Notes: generated by a model not told the origin, from the letters alone. A stretch of DNA of 64,000 bases from Siphonodentalium dalli (GCA_032622095.1 CP136064.1:247413827-247477826), one strand, 5' to 3'. Shown: positions 22,665 through 36,734, counted from the first letter of the stretch. A program made the numbers and translations.

Positions 22665-23446
22665 TTAAATGTACTCAGTAAGTTCATTGTGAGCGGTTCA
22701 TGACTTACCTAGTTATTCAGACAACTGAATCTTAGCGCAACTTCAAGAGAAAATAAATGACAAAATTATAAATATCGACACACAGGCACGGTCACAGCTT
22801 CAACTTTAAGCCTTAATTTTGGGCCACACTGGTCAAAACATAAATACAGATTACAACTTACCACTCTAAGTCTGTTTATAGACGCGGTTGCAGTATATTC
22901 CTATCATTATCTTCCATATCTTCTGTCAACATGACCGCTTTCCCAGATTGCTGCTTCCAGAGGTCAAGTCGCTCTGTATATATTTACTGGGTGTTTGCGA
23001 TTGGGGACATACAAAATAGTTTCTCAACTTTAATAAGTGAATAACATTGTAAACAAGAGTATTCATCACAGTTAATGATAACTTGTACACATTAGTTCAT
23101 TATATTAAAAATTTTCTAATCGAAGCAAGATAATCAACGACGACCACCATGTTAGTAATGTGCAATTTTCTCTGATAGGAACCGGAAACGGAACGAAAGG
23201 TTGAACTCAATCTAGACGGTGACATTTTGTGCTCACTATCCCCAAATATATGTTGCTTTTATATTGTAAGCTCAATTTTCTGAAGAGAAATAATTTATTT
23301 TGTCCTTAAATTTTGTGTGAGAATCGATTAAAAGACCAGATTTACGGAATAATTCGTTCCGGAATTTAATGATTCCCCCATTTGATATTATCATCAATAA
23401 TATTTATTGCATGCGAACACTGTACAATTTAATAATTTACAATTAC
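22665..23446. other. Unit 1 3' flank, no gene
   Basis: Conserved non-coding DNA, nearly identical to 33766-34547. At about 23443 the unit sequence stops and joins the minus-strand T-box relic B; this is the tandem duplication junction. Confidence 0.6.
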
Positions 23447-23450
23447 TTAC

Positions 23451-24073
23451 CTTTCAACTTTGGCGACTAACATCTCTGTCCCAATCTGAACAAACTTTCT
23501 CCACAGTCCAGCATTATGCACAGACACAGTTACTTCAGTCGGGGGCTGCGATCGGAAACAGCATTGACGGATCGTTGATGTGTCGTTCAGCAATCTTAAG
23601 ATGTACGTAGTATAATACAGTTGACATGTGCGTAATACATATAAAAGAGTGGTGGGGTGTATATATATCGACAGTAATTTCTTGTCGGAAGTATAGTTTA
23701 TATATGCATACCAATGTTATTGAATGCAAATGACTGCTGACGATATTGATTCGTATTAAGTGACAATACATGGTGTTTCAAACGTCGTGTGTATAGATGT
23801 TGAGAAACTTTTTATTAGTGTAGTCTTTGCGCATATATTATACTAAAACTGCATTATAACCTTAATTGAGTTTGATCTCTTGTAATAGGGAATTCCGTTT
23901 CCGAAACTCAAGGTCCAACACGGCCATTATGCAAGAAAGGTGAAGATCTTACATATTCCCGCAGCTGAACCCCGAGGCAGAACCTCTTGTTTCTTGTATT
24001 GACAACCCTGTGGCAGATATTGCGGTACAATAGACAGAATTGCGAGTCCCAGGTAAACACTGTCAGAGAACAT
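23451..24073 (-). pseudogene. T-box gene exons 1 and 2, minus-strand relic B
   Basis: It is an almost exact copy of relic A (10245-10867) at a constant offset of 13,206 bp: exon 1 at 24073-23953 and exon 2 at 23594-23451. It has the same lesions: exon 1 frame disruption, aag acceptor and an in-frame stop early in exon 2. It was therefore already broken when the segment was duplicated. Here it directly adjoins the unit 1 3' flank, with no LINE 2. Confidence 0.9.
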
Positions 24074-25905
24074 GGCTGGATAGCGGATACCTGTAGAGAA
24101 ATAGTACAAATTAATTTAGAGCACATTTATCATAATTAATAAAGGTTGAGCTACCAATGTATCGTCTTATGACGCGTATGTATCGCATGATATGCAATTC
24201 TAATTTCTAGCACCGTTGTTGTACCAAATAAACAAAATAAAAAAGAGATGAGTTTATGTCCTGACCTTAACAAGACTCTAATGAGTGTGGGATATAAAAT
24301 AAATAAGCTTTTGTGTTTTTCTTTCGGCTATTGGGTCCAAATAACTGAATTGTTTTGTGCTTAATGGGTGTTCAAGGGAATCCGTTGAGCGCGTTCGTCG
24401 TGACGTTATTTTTTTAGTCGATAAAATATGGCGGCTGTATGTGAAGGAAATTCGACTTGTATTTATGTCAATAAAGCGCCGCTATATGGCTTTATTTAAA
24501 CATTGGTTTTTATTAAACGAAAAATGATTTCTTCGAGCATCATTGAGTCAAACTTTAATATCAGAAAAATAATCGGAAATTTCTAAGTCGAATCACTTGA
24601 TATTTTTAAGTATAAAAAGGACGATAGCTGCGACAAAAATCATCGGACGGCTACCATATTCAAATGTGACCTAAATAATGTGATGGGTGTTCCCCATATA
24701 AGTTTCGTTCGGATCAGTTGATATTAACTGGAGTTGTCATCCGGCAAGAAGAACAATGGCAACTTCTAAATCAAAGGATCATAACTTTTGAGAAAACTCA
24801 TAGCTAAGTGTAGGAATGCATATCGCTTTCTCAATTTGTTGGAAAAGGAAACACTATTCATCCTTCCGCCCGAATTAACCTATTTCCAATAATATATTCT
24901 CTTGTAAGCACAAATCATAGAAGAGAAGAGTGTTATTTTACGTAATATAAAGTTATTATACAATGTTGTGTACAGTGTGTGTTTATATACATATATAGGG
25001 ATACTCATTGTCAGTTCTCGATTCCACTGGTATTAGTTTTACGAATAATCTCGAACAGTTTTCGGAGTTGTTTTCATAAGCACGATAGTTTGCTTTGTTA
25101 CGAAAACATCACGGTTGATTCCTATGAAAACTTGCTCATTCAATTTATTGTTTTTGCAGTGCAGCTCCTGACAGTGTTGGTAATAATTACTGCCCCATTG
25201 CCCAGTTGTGGTATTAAACCACTATTTTACACTTTTTGACCTATATAATATACACACATGATACAACGATAGTTGGTAATAAAGTGGCTTCAAGTACGAC
25301 GATAAGCGGGTAAAAATAACATTTTAAGTCCACGTTGGTCAATGACACTGAAAGTTAGCTCTATATTACATGGGACTGCGGGTGTTTACGATGACAGAGA
25401 TAAATGCACTAAATATTGCACAATTCAATTTGAATTCATAATTATTAAAACGACATGGCTCATTCGAGCTTCCAAACTGTTGTCTACGTAATTTGGAAGG
25501 AGGCATAAGATAGGTTGAAAAATACTTCCTATCGTGACAGCCATTTTCCAGCTGTTTTAATTTTTTTTTACAGAAGTGAAATAAACGCTCTTTATTTATA
25601 CCATATCAGGAATGGACTAATACGAAACGCTCTTTTCTGTTCAATCCCATGCACATGGCTGTTGTTTGTTTGGGAACAAGCATCGCGTTAAAAAAAAGAA
25701 ATTATGACTTCAATGTATCTTTCTGTGACATATAATGCCCGTCGTAAAGTAGTTCAGGTATTTATCGACCTATTTCAATACCGGGTTTTGTGTGTATTTT
25801 TTAGAGAAAAGAGCCATGTGGCTTTTAGAACAACATCGTGACAGAAGTTTTTCAAACATGACAATTTAAATTATTCTGATGTAGAACAGCTCCAGTAAAC
25901 TTATG
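24074..25905. other. Divergent spacer between relic B and gene 2 unit
   Basis: Near-identical to 10868-12502 plus 14203-14480, but without the hAT-like insertion and the LINE fragment. No gene is seen. Confidence 0.6.
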
Positions 25906-26740
25906 ATTAATTCAATTCAATGTATTTTCTGTTCATCTATATAAAGATATTACAGAATAGTGAGAGTACAAGAAATTATATGACATCAAAATATTAATGT
26001 AGTACATTATATATGACAATAACTTACACATGAGGCACACATGAGTGTTTATATTTGTATCAGTCTCCGGTCGGTTGATAATTTCAGGTACAGTGGGCGG
26101 GGAGCTTACTTTATGGTCAAGGTTGTAGATATTTTAAACATAGGGCGGTGTACGGAATATCAGTGCTTTAGCCTCAAGTGGACTTGCCGAAAATATCCTG
26201 GACTTTCCTTGTGGTAGTTGACAGATTCCTAATTGTCTTTTTATTTCAGTCTTGAAGAGTTCTGAGAGTTTGTGGGCATTTGGTCTTCTATAGAAATAGG
26301 GTTTTAAATATATGGTCATATTTCGGTCTGAGTTCCTTTAATCGTGTACACTTCAACCAATCAATAGTTTACCAATCATGATAACGTGATATATGTCGTC
26401 TAGTTCTTTGGTACATAGTGGACATACTCTGGTTTAATAGTCAAATGTTCAGCCAAGATCCTTGTCCAAATGGGGCGATCATTGCTCAGTGATTGGTCGG
26501 GGTGTATGCACTGTAAAAACACGGTCGCGATGAGTAGTTGTTTGTGTAAGAATCCCAAATTGTTGATTGCTGTTTTGATAACTAATCACACTGGCATCGT
26601 TATGAAAACAACTCCGAAAACTAGTCGAGCATCTATAAATTTAATACCAGAGGAAGTGAGATGTGACAATGAGTATCCCTGTATCTGTATATATACTGAA
26701 ACTTATCGTCAGAATAAATCATAATCCAAACACACCGCAT
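25906..26740 (-). mobile_element. Old LINE relic upstream of gene 2
   Basis: Counterpart of 14482-15315. The minus-strand frame at 26134-26319 keeps KPYFYRRPNAHKLSELF, matching the C-terminus of the LINE at 1-1032 (KPYYFNRPNTLKLNQLF). Confidence 0.7.
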
Positions 26741-27405
26741 CATAACCAGTTCATCTCTTGATATCACAACGACTCAGCTACAGTTAAATTGTGAGTATAG
26801 CATGTAGTACCTTTTTTATTAATATTTTCATACTTGGTTCCCAGCTTGTTATGGTAGTGTTGTGTTCAGTTAATATATTATTGGAAACGTATGGTTTCGT
26901 GTTGATTTAAACAATATTTATGTTTGCCCCAATTAATATTACATTTATGATGAACAACATTTTGATGATGGAAACATGAGTAGAATAGAAAAGGGGAAGA
27001 GGGTCTAGCAGCAAGCAGATATCTGCTTTTGTTGAGCTATCTTCTTCATGTTCTAAGATAAGAAACAGGATTCTTTGCAATCCTTGTCTAAAACGTCTCA
27101 ATATATTCTTTAAGTTCAATGATCAACATATGTGCCAACGAGAAACATATTGTTCTGAGGTTGCACTAAATTTCGGAGTGAATGGCGGTTCATGTTAGTT
27201 TGGCACCAGTCGCTCTTGGTGAATTTATTTTATTTTAAGATTCCACAACTAGCACCCCATGGATAGGCGGCTAGAATTGCGCACGATTTGAAACATTTTC
27301 GAACGTTCGTGTTTACAACTTCTTGTTCACTCAATCATGATTTATATAATCGTGATAATTCACTCGTTGATTTAGTTCCTTTTTTTTCATTACAGGAATT
27401 GAACC

Positions 27406-30400
27406 ATGTTCTCTGACAGTGTCTACGCTACCTGGGACTCCGCTATCCCGTCTATCTTACCTCCACAGACATACCAGCCGCAATGTTGTTGGTACAAGAA
27501 ACAAGAGATTCTACCACAGGATTCACCTGCGGGAATAGGTAAGATTTCACCTTCTGTGTTAGTTCCCCTTTGACCATTAGTTTGGATACCGTGTCTGCTA
27601 AACAACTTAAATTCGTAAGTTCTACCCAGTCTCTTCTATCAGAATTAATCTATCAAAAATAAAGAGTGGCGCTGGATTATTGTTCTAGTTTATTCTATTA
27701 ATTCAGACTTCGTCATTCTGACTGTTTAAAACAATACTGAAATAATGTGTGGCCAAATGTTCAAATCCCACATAACTGAGCTGTTTTTGGTTTATGCTAA
27801 TCGGTTTTCGGATACCTTTTTAATTCATTCATAACGATTGACTAAAATGGAGCATGTGGTTTTGTACACAGTGTTTACCCAGTTAATTTACACACGTTTC
27901 ATGTTTGTTTTGCTTATTTTCAGACTGTCGAGCATCACATGAACGACCCGTTGATGTTAATGCAATCTACAACCACAAGGGGGAAGTAACCGTGTCTCTA
28001 CACAATGCTGGAATGTGGAGAAAGTTTGATCAGATTGGGACGGAAATGATAGTCACCAAAGTTGGAAGGTAATTGTCGATCCTTGCAAAAGCAAGACGGA
28101 TTCAACTTGATTGACCCCGATTCGCTTTATTCAGTGTGTTTAATAATGTCAACTAATTACCGCAGGGAGCAATGTTATGTGATTGTCGTATAATTTCTTG
28201 AATTTTCCAAAGTTTCAAGCACCGGAATAAAGAGTTTTCTTGCGTATTTACTGTATCACATAAACTTACCACATAACGTCATAATAATGATCGAACAATA
28301 TGTCCATATTTTGGATCCACCAGCATTTTGCCGAAGAGCACATATGATGTTCATAAACAGGGTGAATGCATGTGGCTCAAATCGCGCAGTTCACTAAATC
28401 ATTGACTTATGCACCACATTTTTATATGACGATTTCTCTTTGCAGACGGATGTTCCCATCACTGTCGTACTCCATTGAGGGACTACACCCCACGAAACAG
28501 TACACCCTCTCCATCGACGTGGTTTCCGTGGACGACTGTCGCTACAAATTCTACGACTCTGAGTGGTTAGCTTCCGGTAACGCCGATAGTCCGGTTCCCA
28601 TGACAACCTATGTACACCCCGATTCTCCGGCACCCGGATCATTCTGGATGCGTAAGCCTGTCATGTTCCACAAACTCAAGCTGACAAATAACAGGAAATC
28701 GCAACAAGGGAATGTAAGTATCATGTTTTGTTTTTTTTGAAGATCTAACTTCATTGAACTTTAACTCAATTCTCAACATAGTATCATTGGCCTTGGATGA
28801 ACATCATATAACATCCTTCACTTTGTATTAGCCCCCACTACACATTCATATCGGTTTTATCTATATTTATTAGCGGTATGGAATGGAAACAAAATAGTGG
28901 CCGTTTCAAGCTAGTTCAAACTTTATAAACGCTAACTCGTTTGGTCAAGTAGAATACAATAAGCCTCTGATGTGTTCGGGTATACTATTTATCCCGCATT
29001 GATAAATGAGCACTCGCCCATGAATGGCTAGTTATTCCATTCTCACAAATTCGTTTCAAGGAATTTCTGCTAATAAGTAAATCTTGAGTATCCCGACAAA
29101 AGAATTTATTTAAATTTTCAATATGTTTATTCTCATTAAACTGTAAATAACTGTTAACAAAATAGCAGAAAGGGAAGAAATCTGAAGGTGGGTTCAATGT
29201 CTGTCGTTCGCTCATATGATCTGAATGTATTTACAAAACTAATTATGATTTGATCATTCCGTTGCATTCTGCTATAACTCAAAGTGAGAATCCATTCAGT
29301 AAACGAAGGTTTACTTCTGTTACTCATTGAGAAACGGGGTCATGGAATGATATATACCGCTCACAGATAGATTATCTAAAAAATGTAATCAAAATATCAT
29401 TGGCGATGAATACCAATATATTATGGTATATGTCGCGTTGCAGTCTGAACGCCGATAATTAGTTCCCGACTCGATAACCCATGTGATAAATACTTACAAT
29501 TTCATCAAATTAATACACAGTGATGAAATAGTTATGCTCAGGAAACTGAGTCAATTTATACGGAAAATATATATTGGAATTACCGCCAACCGAAGCCACA
29601 ACTATTCCACAATGAGACATTTACACCAATACCACAAATTAATTTGTTATATATATGTAATTTCTTATGTTCCTCGTGTATTGCCTGTGATTTAAACGAG
29701 TGAAATAAACACATTGAAATTGTAAATTGCAGGTCATAGTGAACACGATGCAGAAATACAAACCTCGTCTCCATATAGCCATGACAGACCACCATCCCGG
29801 ACAAGCGCTAACAAAGACATTCACCTTTGCTGGGACACCTTTCATTCCTGTCACCGCATACCAGAGTGAAGAGGTACGTATTTAGTAATAAAAATATCAA
29901 ACCTTCCAATAACACATGGTTCAATAATTTTTAACAGCTTGAAAAGTGAAGAAGACGTCACATTTTAGCTCTACGTCAGGGAAATTCAAAGAACTGCACT
30001 CATATAATATTGAAATGGGAATGAATAAATTCCACTTGATGCCTTACTATATAGTATGCCTAATGCCGGAGTACTTCGTTGTTAGTCAACTGAATTCCTG
30101 GTAACACTCACTTTATATTCTGGGATAGTTAAGAGTTAAGAGTCTTCAGGATTTCATTCCTCTCATTCAGCCATTGATCTATTTATTACCCTCTGTGTAA
30201 TTAAATATCGATTCAAGTATATATCAATTTTACACTTCCGTTTTTCTCTTAGGCTCGTAACATACATTCGTTATAACACAGTTGGAATTTCTTCTTTCAG
30301 ATCACGAAGCTCAAGATCGACAATAATCCATTCGCAAAAGGCTTCAGAGAGAATAAAGATGAGAGGTGAGTGTTATATGCATTCCATTATGGTATATTTC

Positions 30401-31698
30401 GGCGGCATAAAGTATTATAATAATTATGGTACCCATCTATCATGAAAGTTGATATCAAGTAATCGTTTACTTCTTGTTTCGCTTACATTTTCTTCTACGT
30501 TTATTGTAATCAGATCCAACCGCCGCCAAAAACAAGAGGCAAATAAGATATTTAGATAAGAATGTTAGACCTTCATTGTTGTTTTCTTTCAAATCTGATT
30601 ATTGTATCCTCTTTTTTCCAGTTCCAGAACAATGACAAAGAAGCGACTGAGATCGGAATCTGAAGACACGAGTGGTAAGTATATTCATATACCTGTGAGA
30701 TCAAAACGCTTAGTTATATCTTCTCTTTACTCTAAACAGAAAGAAACACATCCTCTTTTATGAGGTAAGAATTTGAGCTTACAAGACGAAAATTCAAATC
30801 TTTATTCACGATGAACGAACTTGAAAAAGATTAATCCTGGAATCCACTTCAAATACAAGCGAACCATCGGTTGTATTTCCCGAGGTACGTGTTTAAAATA
30901 CAAGAAGATATCAACATCCGGAAATCTATCCAAATGCAATTCAAACAATTATTGGCTGCACTTGTCGTCTCGACAGGCTCTCTCGTATCATTTACATTGG
31001 ATAATATTTCTAGATATTTTCAAATGTCAATTCGTATGTTTTATTTTGCAGATTTTCAACCAGAAAGCAAAAGAAGGCAAGTGAATGCTACCCACACCCA
31101 AACTCCACACAAAGACTGTTCTCCACAGAGCTACCCACCCACTTCGGTTTTGGATTCGCCGATACCGCCCTGGGATAGCCGAATACTTCCAGCCTTCACC
31201 TCATCATCACCCGTCTTATCGGTATCATACGACGAACTCAGTTATGATAACAGGAATTTCAACAGTTGTCGCCAATTCAATCACCAAGCAGTATGTTCCT
31301 CTGTTCTCCCACATTCCAACGACCTTTTTGCACTAGCAGCGTTGTGTGAACCATCGTCACGATTGACACCAGACTTTGAACAACTTAAAGCAGACATCTT
31401 CGATATATCAAAGAATAAGGACGACATAAGCCTTCCAGCCACTGATGACGAAGATTCACATATCTCACCCGATAGCCTGATACCTTCCCTCATAATCTAC
31501 GAATCCTCACCAGATGGCGAGGTTCAGTCAGATTGTTCCAACAGTAGTATCGGAAGCGGTGGTTACTGCGACGATACAAATGAACTAGTGAACTCATTTG
31601 TTCCTGAGGAGTTACACGCGACTTCGGAGAATTGTAACCACGATATTCTGAGAGAAGCCATGTCCATGACCTTCACCCCGAGTGACTTGTCCTTCTAA
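27406..31698 (+). CDS. T-box transcription factor, array gene 2
   Basis: Predicted 483 aa. Coding exons: 27406-27538, 27924-28068, 28446-28713, 29733-29873, 30301-30365, 30622-30674, 31052-31698. The protein from exon 3 to the stop is identical to gene 1, and introns 2-6 are nearly identical too, which indicates very recent duplication or conversion. Exons 1-2 differ: QPQCCWYKKQEILPQDSPAGI at the end of exon 1, and IYNHKGEV before the T-box against IDNHKREV in gene 1. Intron 1 and the upstream DNA are of the gene 3 type (for example 'ctaaacaact' and a 100-bp block at about 26905-27060), and the promoter MITE of genes 1 and 4 is missing. It shares the derived FAGTPF in exon 4 with gene 1. T-box landmarks and likely role are as for gene 1. 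All frames are intact. Confidence 0.92.
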
Positions 31699-31842
31699 AC
31701 TCACATAATTAATATACGTCAACGTGTTGCTGGATTATTGCGTTCGTTTGTTTTATGAATATTCATGTGAATATTGTTATTTATTATTATTTATATGCAT
31801 ATTTACCGTTACTATATTTGTTATCGTATCGTGAAAATGTTA

Positions 31843-31848
31843 AATAAA
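31843..31848 (+). terminator. Polyadenylation signal, gene 2
   Basis: AATAAA 145 bp after the stop, same context as gene 1. Confidence 0.7.
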
Positions 31849-32249
31849 ATTATGAGAATTTGATAGCTGCATCTCTTTATCCTAGCATAACCCTTTATTT
31901 AATAATCACTAATAGACGAGTAGTTCCATTAGGGAATGTTCAGCTAATAAGTTCAACATATGGTCGTATGTTGGTTTAAACATAGTTATTCGCCATATAT
32001 GCATATATTCTCTCCTCCTTTGAACTTATACAGTGAACATTTGCCCACCAATGAATAGGAATCCTTCTGCACTTGTATCAGTTTTCGTCTACTTATATTT
32101 TCTTAACATTCCTCCAGGTTAATAATAGACCATTCCAATGTATACCTTCTAACAGAATGGGAGAGTCCATTTAGTAAAGAAAGGGTTATTTACGGACTAA
32201 CTGTATCGTCGGTTACAGTCCGAGTGACGTTTATCGTATCTTACTATTT

Positions 32250-32660
32250 CAAAGGTCACGTGGTCATTGCGACTACACGTGCACGGTATTTCTGCACATA
32301 TATTTTTTGACGAAACATGCATCAAAGAGGAATAATCCAACAATAACTAAAACCAGAAAATCAATAGCCACACTTTTTGCATTTTGTGCAAGACTAATGG
32401 CGTGTTCTATGATCTGATCGACTTCTAATATTATATGACCATGACCTGGTAATTCTCAGCATCTGAACTTAATACCATTATTTTATGTCCGATTTCTTCG
32501 GAAACTTTCCGAGTAATGTGACTCATGTCGCGTGACTATATATAAAGCGCAGTGTTTCCGTTTTAATATAAATAGTTTATATGATGTAATTTGTTTCTCT
32601 AATGGCAACAGGCACGTTCCTGTTTTTTTTTCACTCCCATTGAAGATTGATTGCAATAAA
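32250..32660. promoter_or_regulatory. Promoter-like conserved block downstream of gene 2
   Basis: Copy of 21150-21560 with both CACGTG sites, TGACTCAT and TATATATAAAG retained. Confidence 0.35.
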
Positions 32661-33073
32661 TAAATAAACGTACAGTGTCAAATAACAACCATACGGGTGG
32701 AAATTTAATCAGGAATCAGGAAATTAACAAGCCTACCCGGTACATACACGTATGTATCAATATATCTGTAGATATTTCAGTGCAAGTGTCGATGCTGGCC
32801 TGTGGCCATATGCGCACTGGGATCGAGAAGATCCACCACCCAATTTGTCCAGGTTTGTTTTGCCGAAACCATATTAGTAGGGTATATAGGGATCTTTAAC
32901 ATGCATACATTGTTGCAGACGGGACAGCCATTCAGTGTCGGTTCCCGATCCGGCGGTGTGCCCAACCTAATGTCATCCCTGGTAATGACATTACAAGAGG
33001 AGCAGAGTTACGCAATTCGCCCAGAATGTGTTTTTCAAATTTTGTCTGAGATTCTGTTGCTTCTGGAATCGTT

Positions 33074-33504
33074 AATAATAATAATGTATAGCATTTGTAA
33101 AGCGCCTTTCCCATGAGGCCCAAAGCGCTCAAAGTTTTACAATTATTACCCCGATGAGCCTGAACATTCAGTAACCATCTACTGCTCCCCGGGGACAGGG
33201 GGAGGTACAGCCGGGAGTATGCGAGGATACCATATGGCTAGCATACTGACAAGATCTTTCACTGCTCATTATCAGGTACCCTTGTAATGCATGGGTGGTG
33301 CAAAGCAGACACAGTACGAGCGACCTTGCTCAAGGGTCACAACTTGGCGCGAGATTCAAACAGTGTACAATCCAACAATTGCACATCGCTCAAGTCGGCC
33401 AAGCCACTGCTGTGTGGAAACTCATAACAGACCACCAGCCAGCCGCGAACTCGCCTCGCTGTGTTGACAACGAAGACAAGTCCAACGCGCTAACCACTGG
33501 ACCA
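33074..33504 (-). mobile_element. tRNA-derived SINE, unit 2
   Basis: Same insertion as 21973-22403, carried along by the unit duplication and essentially identical. Confidence 0.8.
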
Positions 33505-33709
33505 CGTTCTCAGAACACTGATTGTGGCATCGATGGTTGATTCGTGATGCCCATGATGTCGACACAAAGTCCAAACGATACTATATCGGATTCGGTCGTG
33601 TCGAAGGTGTAACTCAAAGGTGGGCCCATAAACCGACTGATCTATTCGCTCCTCGCTGTATAAATTATAATAATTAATGTATGCTTCATATTTGGCACTT
33701 GTGAGTACT

Positions 33710-33765
33710 TCTGCGAAAGCGGTCATGCCTCATTTATTTTAGGTTAACATGACCGCTTTCGCAGA
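33710..33765. repeat. Perfect 18-bp stem hairpin, unit 2
   Basis: Copy of the hairpin at 22609-22664, arms unchanged. Confidence 0.7.
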
Positions 33766-34865
33766 TTAAATGTACTCAGTAAGTTCATTGTGAGCGGTTC
33801 ATGACTTACCTAGTTATTCAGACAACTGAATCTTAGCGCAACTTCAAGAGAAAATAAATGACAAAATTATAAATATCGACACACAGGCACGGTCACAGCT
33901 TCAACTTTAAGCCTTAATTTTGGGCCACACTGGTCAAAACATAAATACAGATTACAACTTACCACTCTAAGTCTGTTTATAGACGCGGTTGCAGTATATT
34001 CCTATCATTATCTTCCATATCTTCTGTCAACATGACCGCTTTCCCAGATTGCTGCTTCCAGAGGTCAAGTCGCTCTGTATATATTTACTGGGTGTTTGCG
34101 ATTGGGGACATACAAAATAGTTTCTCAACTTTAATAAGTGAATAACATTGTAAACAAGAGTATTCATCACAGTTAATGATAACTTGTACACATTAGTTCA
34201 TTATATTAAAAAATTTCTAATCGAAGCAAGATAATCAACGACGACCACCATGTTAGTAATGTGCAATTTTCTCTGATAGGAACCGGAAACGGAACGAAAG
34301 GTTGAACTCAATCTAGACGGTGACATTTTGTGCTCACTATCCCCAAATATATGTTGCTTTTATATTGTAAGCTCAATTTTCTGAAGAGAAATAATTTATT
34401 TTGTCCTTAAATTTTGTGTGAGAATCGATTAAAAGACCAGATTTACGGAATAATTCGTTCCGGAATTTAATGATTCCCCCATTTGATATTATCATCAATA
34501 ATATTTATTGCATGCGAACACTGTACAATTTAATAATTTACAATTTCGAAGAAGTATTTTTCTCATAAAACACGATGAAATAACTAAATACATTTCCTAT
34601 TTTAGGAAAATATCCGGGTTCTGTAACAGAATAAAGTTAAGAACTACCCACGGAACACAAAGTTTTTTTAATTCTGTCGGTCGTATAATTGACGTTATTC
34701 GTAGAATGTACGCACTACGTTCGTGACTGAACTATATCTTCTGAGATTATTGCGCATCAATTTCAACTTTCATAAATTCGATGATATGAGGCGTTTTCGA
34801 ACCAACGCTGTTCAATTTCTTATCTTATCGGTCCATAGGGCGTGTTCGAACACTGTTCGGGTTCA

Positions 34866-34910
34866 TATATAGGAGCGGACCCGCCTATCCTGATTCCTTT
34901 CAGTCTCTTC
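34866..34910 (+). promoter_or_regulatory. Candidate core promoter, gene 3
   Basis: TATATA (34866-34871) is followed about 35 bp later by ttcagtct, which matches an initiator, in a well-conserved stretch ('ggagcggacccgcctatcct'). It is repeated at the same place in front of genes 4 and 5. It lies 1.8 kb before the gene 3 ATG, which fits a 5' untranslated exon spliced to the acceptor at 36722-36724. Genes 1 and 2 lack it because their upstream homology begins just after it. Inferred from sequence only. Confidence 0.35.
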
Positions 34911-35235
34911 CTCTTTATTTCTACCATATCATGAATAGACTAATACGGAATGCTCTGTTCTGCTCCATCCCATGCACATGGTGTTGCTTGTTTTGAAACA
35001 AACATCGTGTTCAAAGTTGTATTTTGTAAGACTTCAATGTATCTTCCTGTAACATAATGTAATGTACGTCAAAATGTAGTTCAGCTATTTATCGACCTAT
35101 TTCAATACCGTGTTTTAGGTGTATTTTTTTAGAGAAAACAGCCATAATGGCTTTTAGACCAACATCATGCACAGAAGTTTTTTCTAACATGATAATTTAA
35201 ATTATTCTGGTGTAAAACAGCTCCAATAAACTTAT

Positions 35236-36101
35236 GGTCAATTAAATTCAATGTAGTTTCTGTTCATCGATATAAAGATATTACAGAAAAGTGAGAGTAC
35301 AAGATATTATATGACATCAAAATATTCATTTAGTACATTATATATAACAATAACTTACACATGAGGCACACATGAGTGTTTATATTTGTATCAGTCTCCG
35401 GTCGGTTGATAATTTCAGGTACAGTGGGCGGGGAGCTTACTTTATGGTCGGGGATGTCGATATTTTAAACATAGGGTGGGTGCACGGAATATTAGTGCTA
35501 TATCATCAAGTGGACTTGCCAGAACATATCCTGGACTTTCCTTGTGGTAGTTGACAGATTCCTAATTGTCTTTTTATTTCTAGTCTTGAAGAGTTATGGG
35601 AGTTTGTGGGCATTCGGTCTTCTATAGAAATAGGGTTTTAAATATATCGATCTGATCTGAGTTCCTTTAACTGTGTACACTTCAATCAATCAATCAATAG
35701 TTTATGGTAAATCATGATAACGTGATATTTGTCGCCTAGTTCTTTGGTACATAGTGGACATACTCTGGTTGAATAGTCAATTGTTCAGCCAAGATCCTTG
35801 TCGAAATGGGGCGATCATTGCTCAGTGATTGGTTGGGGTGTGTGCACTATAATAACACGATCGCGATGAGTAGTTGTTTGTGTAAGAATCCCAACTGTTG
35901 ATTGTTGTTTTGATAACTAATCACACTAGCATCGTTTAGAAAACAACTCCGAAAACTAGTCGAGCATCTATAAATTGATACCAGGGGACGTGAGATGTGA
36001 CAATGAGTATCCCTGTATCTGTATATATACTGAAACTTATCGTCAGAATAAATCATAATCCAAACACACCGCATCATAACCAGTTCATCTCTTGATATCA
36101 C
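35236..36101 (-). mobile_element. Old LINE relic upstream of gene 3
   Basis: Counterpart of the relics in units 1 and 2. The tail motif reads 'caattaaattcaatg'. The coding remnant is degraded. Confidence 0.6.
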
Positions 36102-36734
36102 AACGACTCAGCTACAGTTAAATTGTGAGTATAGCATGTAGTACCTTTTTATTAATATTTTCATACTTGGTTCCCAGCTTGTTATGGTAGTGTTGTGTTC
36201 AGTTAATATATTATTGGAAACGTATGGTTTCATGTTGATTTAAACAATATTTATTTGCCCCAATTAATATTACATTTATGGTGAACAACATTTTGATGAT
36301 GGAAACATGAGTAGAATAGAAAAGGGAACGAGGATCTAGCAGCAAGCAGATATCTGCTTTTGTTGAGCTATCTTCTTCGTGTTCTAAGATAAGAAACAGG
36401 ATTCTTTGCAATCCTTGTCTAAAACGTCTCAATATATTCTTTCAGTTCAAGGAACAACATATGTGCCAACGAGAAACATATTGTTCTGAGTTTGCACTAA
36501 ATTTCGGAGTGTATGGCGGTTCATGTTAGTTTGGCACCAGTCGCTCTTGGTGATTTTTTTTATTTTAAGATTCCACAACTATAGCACCCCATGGATAGGC
36601 GGCTAGAATTGCGCACGATTTGACACATTTTCGAACGTTCGTGTAACTTCTTGTTCACTCAATCGTGATTTATATAATCGTGCTAATTTACTCTCATTGA
36701 TTTAGTTCCTTCTTTTCATTACAGGAATTTAACC

